Below are positions 24,470-31,294 of a stretch of DNA of 31,294 bases, in pieces (positions within the stretch are counted from its first letter, which is position 1; each line of letters opens with the position of its first letter). The notes under the pieces are model-generated. The model was not told the DNA's origin. It did not search any database and saw nothing but the letters and a program-made list of their open reading frames with translations. The DNA is from Planctomycetaceae bacterium (GTDB lineage: Bacteria > Planctomycetota > Planctomycetia > Pirellulales > Pirellulaceae), in contig NYXM01000088.1 of NCBI GenBank assembly GCA_002685655.1, positions 1 to 31,294 of the forward strand, read 5' to 3'. The translations under genes were made by a program, and so were the position numbers.

Positions 24470-25813
24470 ATGAGATTCTGCATTCTTTTTCTGATTGTTC
24501 TGTTCGCCCTGGTTGAGGCGGCGGTCGCCAATCCGCCCAACATCCTGATCGTAACCTGCGACAATCTCGGTTATGGCGACCTGCGGAGTTACAACCCGAA
24601 GTCGTTCATCAAGACGCCGCGGCTCGATCGGCTGGCGAAGGAAAGTGCGCGGCTGACAAGCTTCTACACGGCGTCCTCGACCTGCACCGTTTCGCGCGCG
24701 TGCCTGCTGACCGGACGGATTCCACAGCGGCACAAGCTCGTGAATCAGTTGCCGGGGTTGAAGGGGAACTACGGCGTGGGTCTGAACCCGAAGGAGCTGC
24801 TCATTCCGCAACTGCTCAAGCAGGCTCCGACGCCGTACGTTACCGGCTGCTTCGGAAAGTGGAACATCGGTTTTGCAGAGGGCTCGCGTCCGACTGAGCG
24901 CGGCTTTGACGAATTCATCGGTCACGCCTCGGGCAACATCGATTACTACAGCCACATCTACGGCGGGAAGCATGACCTGTATCAGGGTACCACGGAACTG
25001 CATCGGCAGGGGGAATACGCGACGGATCTCTTTGCTGACGCCGCGATTGAGTACATGCTACGGCAGAGCAAGTCCGGCGATCCGTGGTTCTGTTATCTGT
25101 CCTTCAATGCGCCGCACTTTCCGAGTGCAAAGAATAAGAAACCCGGACAAAAGAACGAATGGCAGGCGCCGGATTGGGCGTTTCGTGAGTATGGTCTTTC
25201 ACCGGACGAATCCGATCCGCTGAAGCGTTACGGTGCGGTGGTGACAGCCTTGGACCGCGCGATCGGTCGGGTGCTTGACGCGCTCGAAGAATCTGGCGCG
25301 GCGGATAACACTTTCCTATTCTTCATGTCCGACAACGGTGGTTTCCGTCTCGGCCGCAAAGGTCTGGATATCGGCATCAACGATCCGTTGCGGCACGGTG
25401 GCGTGACGTGTTGGGAAGGCGGCATCCGCGTGGCGGCGATGGCCCGTTGGCCGGGTAAGATCAAGGCGGGATCGGTCGTCGATGAACCGTTTTGGTCTCC
25501 CGACATCATGCCGGCCTGCGCGAAGCTCTCCGGCGCAAAGCTCCCGTCCAATATCGCCTTCGACGGCAAGGATCCGTTGCCGCTGTTGACCTCCGGCGCG
25601 AAGTCCGACCACGAGTCCTTCTTCTTCATCTTCCGAAACCACGCCGCTCTGCGCAAAGGCGACTGGAAGATTGTCCGCGAGCGACCGAACGAGCCGTGGC
25701 AGTTGTTCAACCTGGCCGAGGATGTCGGTGAGGAAAACAACCTCGCGAAGCAACAACCAGATCGGGTAAAGGAATTGACGGAAGTGTTTGCGGCCTGGGA
25801 AAAGACATTTTGA
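24470..25813 (+). CDS. Secreted type I sulfatase-like protein with atypical C-T-V-S-R motif
   Basis: The ATG at 24470 is chosen because a Sec signal follows (MRFCILFLIVLFALVEAAVA); upstream in-frame sequence to 24326 is not protein-like. The product is 447 residues. Alkaline-phosphatase-fold sulfatase signatures are present: metal-site CDNLGYGD (D31, with N32 where many have a second Asp), the catalytic region CTVSRACLLTGR with C72 as formylglycine candidate, FGKWNIG, and FFMSDNGG (D288, N289). The usual formylglycine consensus is CxPxR or CxAxR, so Val at the third position is unusual, although the CDNLG form occurs in a real subfamily. It would remove sulfate esters from a polysaccharide. 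It converges on the DUF6807 gene. Confidence 0.85.
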   Translation: MRFCILFLIVLFALVEAAVANPPNILIVTCDNLGYGDLRSYNPKSFIKTPRLDRLAKESARLTSFYTASSTCTVSRACLLTGRIPQRHKLVNQLPGLKGNYGVGLNPKELLIPQLLKQAPTPYVTGCFGKWNIGFAEGSRPTERGFDEFIGHASGNIDYYSHIYGGKHDLYQGTTELHRQGEYATDLFADAAIEYMLRQSKSGDPWFCYLSFNAPHFPSAKNKKPGQKNEWQAPDWAFREYGLSPDESDPLKRYGAVVTALDRAIGRVLDALEESGAADNTFLFFMSDNGGFRLGRKGLDIGINDPLRHGGVTCWEGGIRVAAMARWPGKIKAGSVVDEPFWSPDIMPACAKLSGAKLPSNIAFDGKDPLPLLTSGAKSDHESFFFIFRNHAALRKGDWKIVRERPNEPWQLFNLAEDVGEENNLAKQQPDRVKELTEVFAAWEKTF

Positions 25814-25836
25814 AGCGACGACACCCGGGGGTGGAA

Positions 25837-26901
25837 TTAGATCCGAAGGGGGAGATTGCCAAACGAACTGAAGAGCTCGTCAGCTGTCTCGAATTGAATT
25901 TCGCCATCGTGGGCGACGTATCGGGCGGCGAAGCGAAAGGGGTTCCCGAAATTGAATTCGGCGTCCTCGCCCAGAACGGGTGACACCTCCATCAAACCCC
26001 ATTCCTGCACATAGCATTGGTTGCGGAGGTTGTCGGGATGCCCCATCAGAGTGATGCCGACGGTGGCTTCACCGATGCGGCCGGTGCAGTCGACCCAGCG
26101 TGGCGCCTTGCGATCACCGTCTTTGTCCCAGTAATTGCCATTGGGATTCACGCGGCCTTCGGAGTCGCGCATGGTGCCGCCGTCTTCGACGTCGATCAGG
26201 TCGTGCACGCGCACCCCGCAGAATGAATGGCGATCGGCTTCGAGCACGGCAGTCCCTTTCACCGGGATGAGCTCGGAGAAGTGATCGATTATGGTGTGGG
26301 GACCGGATTGAGTGAGCTCGTACCGGCGCTTCTCTCTGAGGATGGGGTCGCCCTTGGCGGAATTCTGTTCGCGGGTGCGCCAGGTGAGTTCGAGATCGAT
26401 CCGGACGCTCTCGGCGGTGGTCCACTTTGCCTTCGTGATCTCCTGAATGCCCGACGGGCCGAGGTGGTAGAGATTGCGCTTGGGGGTGTGCCACTTGTCG
26501 GACCGATCGCTTTCCGGGAAGTTAAGCTTGCGATAGAAGTCGATGACCCGCCCGTCCTCCGCGCGAACACGACCGTGGCCGCACATAATCGATTGGTGGT
26601 GGATGAAACAGTATTGGTGCGAATCGGTGACCGGGTATCCGGCCGGTGTGAGAACCGGATGAAACTCCGGCTTCAGTCGGAAGTGCGTGGGATAATCGAC
26701 CGAGAAGATGAGCGACGTCACATAATGTCCGCGATTCGTGATCTTGAGGCGTCTCGTCTGGCCGCGAAACGGTCGTTGATCGTCGACCTCGAATTGGCTA
26801 GCTGGCGCGGCTTGGGCTCGACCACGAGTGGCCGCCATGAATCCGGTGGACAAGAAGGCAGACTTCAATAGGTGGCGGCGTGTTAGCTCAGGCATGAGCA
26901 T
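25837..26901 (-). CDS. Tat-exported DUF6807/PmoA-family protein
   Basis: The start is set at ATG 26901 (ATG 26895 is equally placed); the frame runs to 27015 but that part overlaps a repeat fragment. The product is 354 residues with a Tat leader (LTRRHLLKSAFLSTGF). The body (SLIFSVDYPTHFRLKPEFHP; YPVTDSHQYCFIHHQSIMCG; then YELTQSGPHTIIDHFSEL; WVDCTGRIGEATVGITLMGH) matches the DUF6807 family, often labelled 'PmoA family protein', which is common in planctomycete sugar-catabolic loci. The function is not established. It lies convergent with the sulfatase, 23 bases apart, and diverges from the oxidoreductase gene. Confidence 0.72.
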   Translation of the reverse strand: MLMPELTRRHLLKSAFLSTGFMAATRGRAQAAPASQFEVDDQRPFRGQTRRLKITNRGHYVTSLIFSVDYPTHFRLKPEFHPVLTPAGYPVTDSHQYCFIHHQSIMCGHGRVRAEDGRVIDFYRKLNFPESDRSDKWHTPKRNLYHLGPSGIQEITKAKWTTAESVRIDLELTWRTREQNSAKGDPILREKRRYELTQSGPHTIIDHFSELIPVKGTAVLEADRHSFCGVRVHDLIDVEDGGTMRDSEGRVNPNGNYWDKDGDRKAPRWVDCTGRIGEATVGITLMGHPDNLRNQCYVQEWGLMEVSPVLGEDAEFNFGNPFRFAARYVAHDGEIQFETADELFSSFGNLPLRI

Positions 26902-26986
26902 AGAGTAACGCCGAATCCGCGTCGCGGCAATCGTTGTTGTGCTTCCGCGGAGAACAAAGAAAAAACAAAGTGGACTGCCGCGACGG

Positions 26987-27010
26987 TGTGCTGGCCCACC
27001 GATTTTGCGC
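26987..27010 (+). repeat. Degenerate left-end fragment of the 97-bp element
   Basis: TGTGCTGGCCCACCGATTTT followed by GCGC matches the element's left end with a few mismatches; the right half is absent. It sits in the upstream region of the DUF6807 gene. Confidence 0.5.
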
Positions 27011-27088
27011 AGCATCGATCCAGCTGCAACGTCTTTTGCAATCTTGAGTTATCGTGAATCTCGTAGAACCTAATTGCGAGAACTCACG

Positions 27089-27217
27089 ATGCCCGAATCG
27101 CCTCGAATTTCGCTGCCCAAGTTGTGGCTGACTCATGTCAAGTCGGCCATGTTGTACGTCATTTCGCTTGCATAGTTCTCAATGGCCTACAGCCGCGGTT
27201 GGGCGGCCGACAGCGTC
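27089..27217 (+). pseudogene. N-terminal remnant of an integrase-type transposase with nonsense codon
   Basis: The frame reads MPESPRISLPKLWLTHVKSA, then MLYVISLA, a TAG stop, and in the same frame FSMAYSRGWAADSV before resemblance ends. This matches the N-terminus I recall for the planctomycete transposases that carry LPKxWxxHVKSAxLHVISLAQYAxAYxRGWAA. The TAG most simply comes from a CAG glutamine codon. Decay is clear. A C-terminal piece of a transposase of apparently the same family lies at 31025-31217. Confidence 0.75.
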
Positions 27218-27327
27218 ATCCTTGAGTTGATCGAGATCCATGACGCCTTCATAATGGATCTCCCACAATCACCGAATATCCAACATCAATTGTCACGCAA
27301 TGGACAGTTACTGAAGGAGAAGCGACG

Positions 27328-28803
27328 ATGACGAACCAGTGGAACCGCCGACGTTTTCTCCACACGGCGAGCGGCGCCGCAGCGGGGTTGGTGATCCTCA
27401 GCGACAGCCGTTCGGTCTGGGGCTACCATGCCAACGAGAAGCTCAATGTGGCCATTATCGGCGCCGGCGGCATGGGGGCTTGGAACCTCGCACACATCGC
27501 GGGGGAGAATGTAGAATTTCTATCTGGCATGAGAATCAAACCGGCTTCGCGGCCGGAGATGGACGGCGAGAACATCGTGGCTCTCTGCGACGTCGACGAG
27601 CGGTCGAAGGCGACTTCGGCTCCGGGGCGTCGCAATCCGCCGGGAGAGGCCCTCGCCCGCTATGGGCAGGCGAAGAAATTCCATGACTACAGAAAGATGC
27701 TCGACAAGCTCGACCGCCAGATCGACGCCGTGGTGGTGAGCACTCCCGACCACAACCACGCTCCAGCCAGTGTGGCGGCAATGCGGCGCGGCAAGCACGT
27801 TTACAGCGAGAAGCCGGGATCAAATTCGGTTTTCGAGGCACGCACGCTTGCCAAGGTGGCGGCCCAACAGCGGGTGGCCACGCAATTGGGGACCCAGATG
27901 CACGCCTCGGACAACTACCGCCGCGTCGTCGAGTTGATCCGCGCCGGGTCCATCGGCACGGTCCAGGAATGCCATATCTGGCTCCGCGCAGGCGGCGGCA
28001 CGAGCGATCGCCCGACGCAAACGCCGCCCGTCCCCGAAAGGCTTCACTGGGATCTTTTCCTGGGGCCTGCGCCCAGCCGCCCGTATCATCCCACCTACGA
28101 CCGAGGTAGCGGCGGCAATTGGCAGCGCTGGTGGGATTTTGGCAGCGGCAATTTCGGCAACATGGGCTGCCACTATCTCACCTTGGCCTTCTGGGCGCTG
28201 AATCTTCGCTATCCGCTCTCGGTCGAGGCCGAGGGGCCTGCGCCTCATCCTGAGACGACACCCGGACAGCTTCACGTCCGCTACCAGTTCCCTGCCCGCG
28301 GAGAGATGCCGCCGGTCACGCTCACTTGGACGCACGGCAGTAAGCCGGCGCCGGTCTTCGCGGAAAACGCGTTCCCCGACTGGGCCTGGGGCGTCTTCGT
28401 GGGCACCAAAGGAATGCTGCTGGTAAACTACGCGCAGTCGATGCTCTGGCCTGTGAAGAAGTTTGCGGACTTCGAGCCGCCCGAGCCCAGTATCCCCTCG
28501 TCGATAGGAGTAGAAATCGGTCGTCGTGCTCAGTGGGTCGCTGCCTACAAGGCTCACCCCTCTTCGCGACGATCTGCAGAAGTCGGCCATCGTGCCGAGT
28601 GGATCGCCGCATGCAAAACGGGGAGCCCGACGAGCTGCCACTTCGGCTATTCCGGCCCCATCTCCGAGGCGCTCATGCTCAGCAGCGTCGCCTACCGTAG
28701 CGGCGCCCGACTCGAATGGGACGCCGCCAACTTCCGGGTTACCAACGCTCCGGAGGCCAACGCGCTGCTAAGACGAGAATACCGTCCCGGTTGGACGTTG
28801 TGA
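27328..28803 (+). CDS. Tat-exported Gfo/Idh/MocA-family oxidoreductase with internal duplication
   Basis: This 491-residue protein has a Tat leader (NRRRFLHTASGAAAG) and GAAGGAG eight bases before the ATG. The NAD(P)-binding Rossmann domain has GAGGMG at residues 45-50 and the family signature EKP at 161-163 (VYSEKPGSNS). An insertion separates the first beta-alpha unit from CDVDERS. It would oxidise or isomerise a sugar or sugar derivative with a nicotinamide cofactor. The C-terminal region holds an imperfect 66-base (22-residue) tandem duplication: IGRRAQWVAAYKA and VGHRAEWIAACKT. In family members this GHHAEWxxACK motif normally occurs once. The gene and the next one are bracketed by transposase remnants. 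Confidence 0.83.
   Translation: MTNQWNRRRFLHTASGAAAGLVILSDSRSVWGYHANEKLNVAIIGAGGMGAWNLAHIAGENVEFLSGMRIKPASRPEMDGENIVALCDVDERSKATSAPGRRNPPGEALARYGQAKKFHDYRKMLDKLDRQIDAVVVSTPDHNHAPASVAAMRRGKHVYSEKPGSNSVFEARTLAKVAAQQRVATQLGTQMHASDNYRRVVELIRAGSIGTVQECHIWLRAGGGTSDRPTQTPPVPERLHWDLFLGPAPSRPYHPTYDRGSGGNWQRWWDFGSGNFGNMGCHYLTLAFWALNLRYPLSVEAEGPAPHPETTPGQLHVRYQFPARGEMPPVTLTWTHGSKPAPVFAENAFPDWAWGVFVGTKGMLLVNYAQSMLWPVKKFADFEPPEPSIPSSIGVEIGRRAQWVAAYKAHPSSRRSAEVGHRAEWIAACKTGSPTSCHFGYSGPISEALMLSSVAYRSGARLEWDAANFRVTNAPEANALLRREYRPGWTL
28513..28644 (+). repeat. Imperfect 66-bp tandem duplication inside the oxidoreductase gene
   Basis: GAAATCGGTCGTCGTGC begins at 28513 and GAAGTCGGCCATCGTGCC at 28579, in the same frame. 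The encoded peptides EIGRRAQWVAAYKA and EVGHRAEWIAACKT match at 8 of 14 residues. Many substitutions between the copies are at third codon positions, so the duplication is old or both copies have been under selection. Confidence 0.7.
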
Positions 28804-28838
28804 TCTCGAGCGAAAGCTTGTCGCTTGCCAGGCGCGGC

Positions 28839-28934
28839 CGTAGTGGTCCACCGAGTTTTGCACTGGACAAAAGTTCATCAAACTGACGAGATTGGTCCAA
28901 TTCTGTTCACCTGAAAAATCGCTGGACCATTACA
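28839..28934 (+). repeat. 97-bp TIR element, copy E
   Basis: A full-length but diverged copy: CGTAGTGGTCCACCGA at the left and TCGCTGGACCATTACA at the right. The subterminal stem is weakened (GTCCACCG against CACTGGAC). It lies between the oxidoreductase and the CocE-type gene, just upstream of the latter's start, so it may carry or disturb its promoter. Confidence 0.85.
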
Positions 28935-28974
28935 TCCACACGTTAAACGCCCCATTTGCTTCAAGGAAAGACTC

Positions 28975-30849
28975 ATGATGCTTCGCCTTCGCTTCGATAA
29001 TTCGACATTCGTCCCCCTCGGCATTGTGGCGTTCGCCATCGCTACCTGCGTGCAAGCAACTGGTGCGGAGCCCGCCGCTCCGGTGTTCAAAGACGGGGAA
29101 GCTCAGGTTGTGAAAGCGTTTCAAGACCCCGATTATTGGATTCGTCATGATCTGTGGGTCGAAACGGAGTTTGATTCCGATGGTGATGGCAAGCTGGATC
29201 GCATGCATGTCAGCGTCACACGCCCTCGGCAAACAGAGAGCGAGGGGCTGAAGTTGCCTGTAATTTATATCTCAAGTCCGTATTTTGCGGGAACCGGTGT
29301 AAAAGGACGGGAGTTTTTTTGGGATCCGCGGCACGAACTCGGGGCTAAGCCTCCGGAACGCGAACATGTCCCCGCGATCCAGCGCAAAGGGATGCGTCCG
29401 ATCATCTCAAAATCACATCTCAAAGATTGGGTCTCACGCGGATACATTGTCGTTCATTCTTCTTCGCCGGGGACGGGACTTTCACAAGGTTGTCCAACTG
29501 TGGGCGGCGACAACGAATCGCTCGCGCCCAAAGCAGTTGTTGATTGGCTCTGTGGTCGAGCACACGGTTTCATGACATCCGACGACGATAAGCAAGTCGT
29601 TGCCGATTGGTGTACTGGCAAAGTCGGCATGACGGGTACCTCCTACAATGGTACGATTCCGCTGGCAGCAGCAACGACGGGAGTCGCAGGCCTCGAAGCA
29701 ATCATTCCGGTCGCTCCCAACACGTCGTACTACCACTACTACCGATCGAATGGCTTGATCCGACATCCGTTTGGATTCCTGGGCGAGGACATCGACTATC
29801 TGTACGACTATATCCATAGCGGCAGCGAACCGAAACGTGACTACTGCGACGCCAACGTTCGCGACAAGGAAATGGCGGCAGGGTTCGATCGTGAGAGTGG
29901 GGACTACAACGCCTTCTGGGCGGGTCGCGATTACCTGAATGACCTGAAGCCACTGAAAGCTGCCGTGTTGATGGCACATGCGTTCAACGATTGGAACGTC
30001 GTTCCCGAACACAGCGTTCGTATTTATGAAGCACTCAAAACAAAGAACGTTCCAACTCAGGCGTACTTCCATCAAGGAGGGCATGGTGGGCCTCCGCCGA
30101 TGAAGATGATGAATCGTTGGTTCACCCGCTATCTGCACGGCATCGAAAATGATGTCGAGAAAGACCCGCGTGCTTGGATCGTTCGCGAGAATGATGCACG
30201 AGACAAGCCGACTCCCTATGACGACTATCCGAATCCAGCCGCCTCGCCCGTCAAGTTCTATCTCGAAGCGGGCGCGCCCGAACAGGGAAAGCTGCAAATC
30301 ACTCCGAGACCGCGTCAGGGAACGGAAACGCTTGTTGACAACTTTTCATTCAGCGGGGCGTCACTCGCCCGCGCGGAATGGACAGATCATCGGTTGATGT
30401 ACGTCACCTCGACGTTGACGAAGTCGGTTCATATCTCCGGTACATCAACCATTGCCATCAAGCTGGCCAGTAACAAACCTGCAGCCAACCTGTCGGTGTG
30501 GATGGTATCTCTCCCTTGGACCGAAGGGAACAAAGCGAAAATCACGGACAACATTATTACACGCGGCTGGGCCGATCCGCAAAACTACCGTTCGCTCACA
30601 GAGGGTGAGCCGTTGGAACCAGGCCGGTTCTACGAAATGACGTTCGATCTTCAGCCCGATGATCAGGTCATCGCGAAGGGCCAGATGATTGGCCTGATGA
30701 TTCTTTCGAGTGATCGCGATTTTACGCTTCGTCCAACGCCTGGTACTAAACTAACCATCGACTTAGACGCAACGTCCATCATCCTGCCCATCGTTGGTGG
30801 CAAAGATGCGTTCGCAAAGGCCCTTGTGGAAACAGAAAACAAAGATTGA
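28975..30849 (+). CDS. Secreted CocE/NonD-family hydrolase (S15 Xaa-Pro dipeptidyl-peptidase type)
   Basis: This 624-residue protein has a Sec signal (about 1-32, ending CVQATGAEP) and AAGGAAAG five bases before the first ATG of a MM start. The alpha/beta-hydrolase nucleophile is S223 in GTSYNG. D339 (AFNDWNVVPEHS) and H370 (HQGGHGG; H366 is adjacent) fit the rest of the triad, as in S15 peptidases and CocE-type esterases. PVIYISSPYFAGTG and an acidic DSDGDGKLDR near residue 68 are also present. The C-terminal ~200 residues form a jelly-roll domain (VHISGTSTIAIKL; RSLTEGEPLEPGRFYEMTFD). It would cleave an ester or Xaa-Pro dipeptide; the substrate is unknown. Confidence 0.82.
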   Translation: MMLRLRFDNSTFVPLGIVAFAIATCVQATGAEPAAPVFKDGEAQVVKAFQDPDYWIRHDLWVETEFDSDGDGKLDRMHVSVTRPRQTESEGLKLPVIYISSPYFAGTGVKGREFFWDPRHELGAKPPEREHVPAIQRKGMRPIISKSHLKDWVSRGYIVVHSSSPGTGLSQGCPTVGGDNESLAPKAVVDWLCGRAHGFMTSDDDKQVVADWCTGKVGMTGTSYNGTIPLAAATTGVAGLEAIIPVAPNTSYYHYYRSNGLIRHPFGFLGEDIDYLYDYIHSGSEPKRDYCDANVRDKEMAAGFDRESGDYNAFWAGRDYLNDLKPLKAAVLMAHAFNDWNVVPEHSVRIYEALKTKNVPTQAYFHQGGHGGPPPMKMMNRWFTRYLHGIENDVEKDPRAWIVRENDARDKPTPYDDYPNPAASPVKFYLEAGAPEQGKLQITPRPRQGTETLVDNFSFSGASLARAEWTDHRLMYVTSTLTKSVHISGTSTIAIKLASNKPAANLSVWMVSLPWTEGNKAKITDNIITRGWADPQNYRSLTEGEPLEPGRFYEMTFDLQPDDQVIAKGQMIGLMILSSDRDFTLRPTPGTKLTIDLDATSIILPIVGGKDAFAKALVETENKD

Positions 30850-30894
30850 ATTTGGCAAGCAAGATGTGCAACTCACCGCATACGTTTTTCGGAA

Positions 30895-31023
30895 CTAACC
30901 GGGGCTGATTCCCAGCTCGCGTTGGAACACGGCATAAAGCTGGCTTGAGTCACGAGAACCGCTGCGCCTGGCCACCATCTCTATGGCCAGATCGGGTTCA
31001 AAAAGTTGCCGCTTTTGTGATGG
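30895..31023 (-). pseudogene. C-terminal helix-turn-helix remnant of an AraC-family regulator
   Basis: On the minus strand the frame reads RQLFEPDLAIEMVARRSGSR, then DSSQLYAVFQRELGISPG and a TAG stop. This is the second helix-turn-helix of AraC/XylS regulators (DLxIExxAxRxGxRDxSxLYxxFxRELGxSP). The upstream body is missing: the frame has no start codon of its own and beyond about 31020 runs antisense to a transposase remnant. The stop comes right after PG, where intact family members continue for several residues. Confidence 0.6.
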
Positions 31024-31024
31024 T

Positions 31025-31217
31025 TGGACGCCAAACGAAGTCTATTTAGGCCGCCGACCGACCAATCAACAGCCGAGAATCGAGCCCCGCGCCCACGCCG
31101 TGTGCAAGGCCACGGACTCTTGCCGCTGGCGAACCCGGTGATCGGTTCACACTGAATGTCGAACAGTTTCAAGGGCGACGCCATCTACCGATCGTGACGC
31201 TTTGTCGCGCTGCGTAA
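31025..31217 (+). pseudogene. C-terminal remnant of an integrase-type transposase, frameshifted
   Basis: The first frame reads WTPNEVYLGRRPTNQQPRIE then PR. A +1 shift near 31091 continues as TPCARPRTLAAGEPGDRF, TLNVEQFQGRRHLPIVTL and CRAA to a TAA at 31215-31217. TPNEVYxGxxPxNxxPRIEPR ... GRRHLPIVTLxRAA is the C-terminal pattern I recall for rve-core planctomycete transposases, the same family type as the N-terminal remnant at 27089. The remaining ~77 bases to the window edge show no further gene. Confidence 0.72.
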
Positions 31218-31294
31218 GTCCAATCCGCAGTGTCGATCGCGCTAACTGTACGCGCTAATCGTGTCGTTCCCGCAACTCGTCGTCCAAATTGTCA

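Noticed and set aside
3235..28934. The recurring 97-bp units as a CRISPR array or tRNA-like element
   Set aside because: Copies are kilobases apart, in both orientations, with no spacers and no cloverleaf.

Overview
The window looks like a chromosomal segment of a planctomycete (Pirellulales/Rhodopirellula-like), most likely from an environmental genome. I infer this from the mix of families rather than from any marker gene. It holds a very large secreted protein with CxxCH motifs related to hydrazine synthase alpha, many Tat-exported (RRxFL-type) enzymes, a sulfatase, a Gfo/Idh/MocA oxidoreductase with a Tat signal, a DUF6807/PmoA-type protein, BNR_4 and parallel beta-helix enzymes, and decayed integrase-type transposases of a kind common in that phylum. 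A related PVC-group bacterium (Verrucomicrobia, Lentisphaerae) cannot be excluded. No rRNA, tRNA, CRISPR array or origin was seen.

Layout. 1-3.1 kb: minus-strand HzsA-like protein. 3.2-5.0 kb: BNR_4 protein flanked on both sides by copies of a 97-bp inverted-repeat element. 5.07-7.5 kb: a minus-strand two-gene operon of enolase-superfamily proteins. 7.9-11.8 kb: a plus-strand pair, a GH141-like beta-helix protein followed by a Tat-exported hydrolase-like protein, closed by a nested hairpin. 11.8-12.3 kb: a scar region with a transposase remnant. 12.3-15.0 kb: a GH32/43-like beta-propeller protein and a metallophosphoesterase. 15.3-20.7 kb: PL1-like pectate lyase, beta-helix protein, nitrilase-family amidohydrolase and a second beta-helix protein, in alternating orientation. 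20.9-24.2 kb: a truncated secreted ORF and two tandem TIM-barrel glycosidase-like proteins that share a C-terminal beta domain. 24.5-27 kb: sulfatase and DUF6807 protein, convergent. 27-31.3 kb: an oxidoreductase and a CocE/NonD hydrolase bracketed by transposase remnants, plus the tail of an AraC regulator.

Read as a whole, this is a carbohydrate-catabolic island. Pectate-lyase/beta-helix enzymes, a GH141-like enzyme, sulfatase, sugar-acid dehydratase-like enolases and a sugar oxidoreductase would together suit a pectin-, rhamnogalacturonan- or ulvan-like sulfated acidic polysaccharide. That substrate assignment is inference. The genes are mostly monocistronic and shuffled rather than arranged as one operon. 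No SusCD/TonB pair or intact local regulator is visible.

The most unusual structure is a family of ~97-bp elements (five near-complete copies, several end fragments). They have ~16-18 bp terminal inverted repeats running TGT...ACA and a subterminal hairpin, so they resemble MITEs. Several copies or ends directly abut amputated gene 3' ends (ceramidase-like, ThuA-like, one unidentified) or a transposase 5' end, as though they mark deletion and shuffling breakpoints through which the island was assembled.
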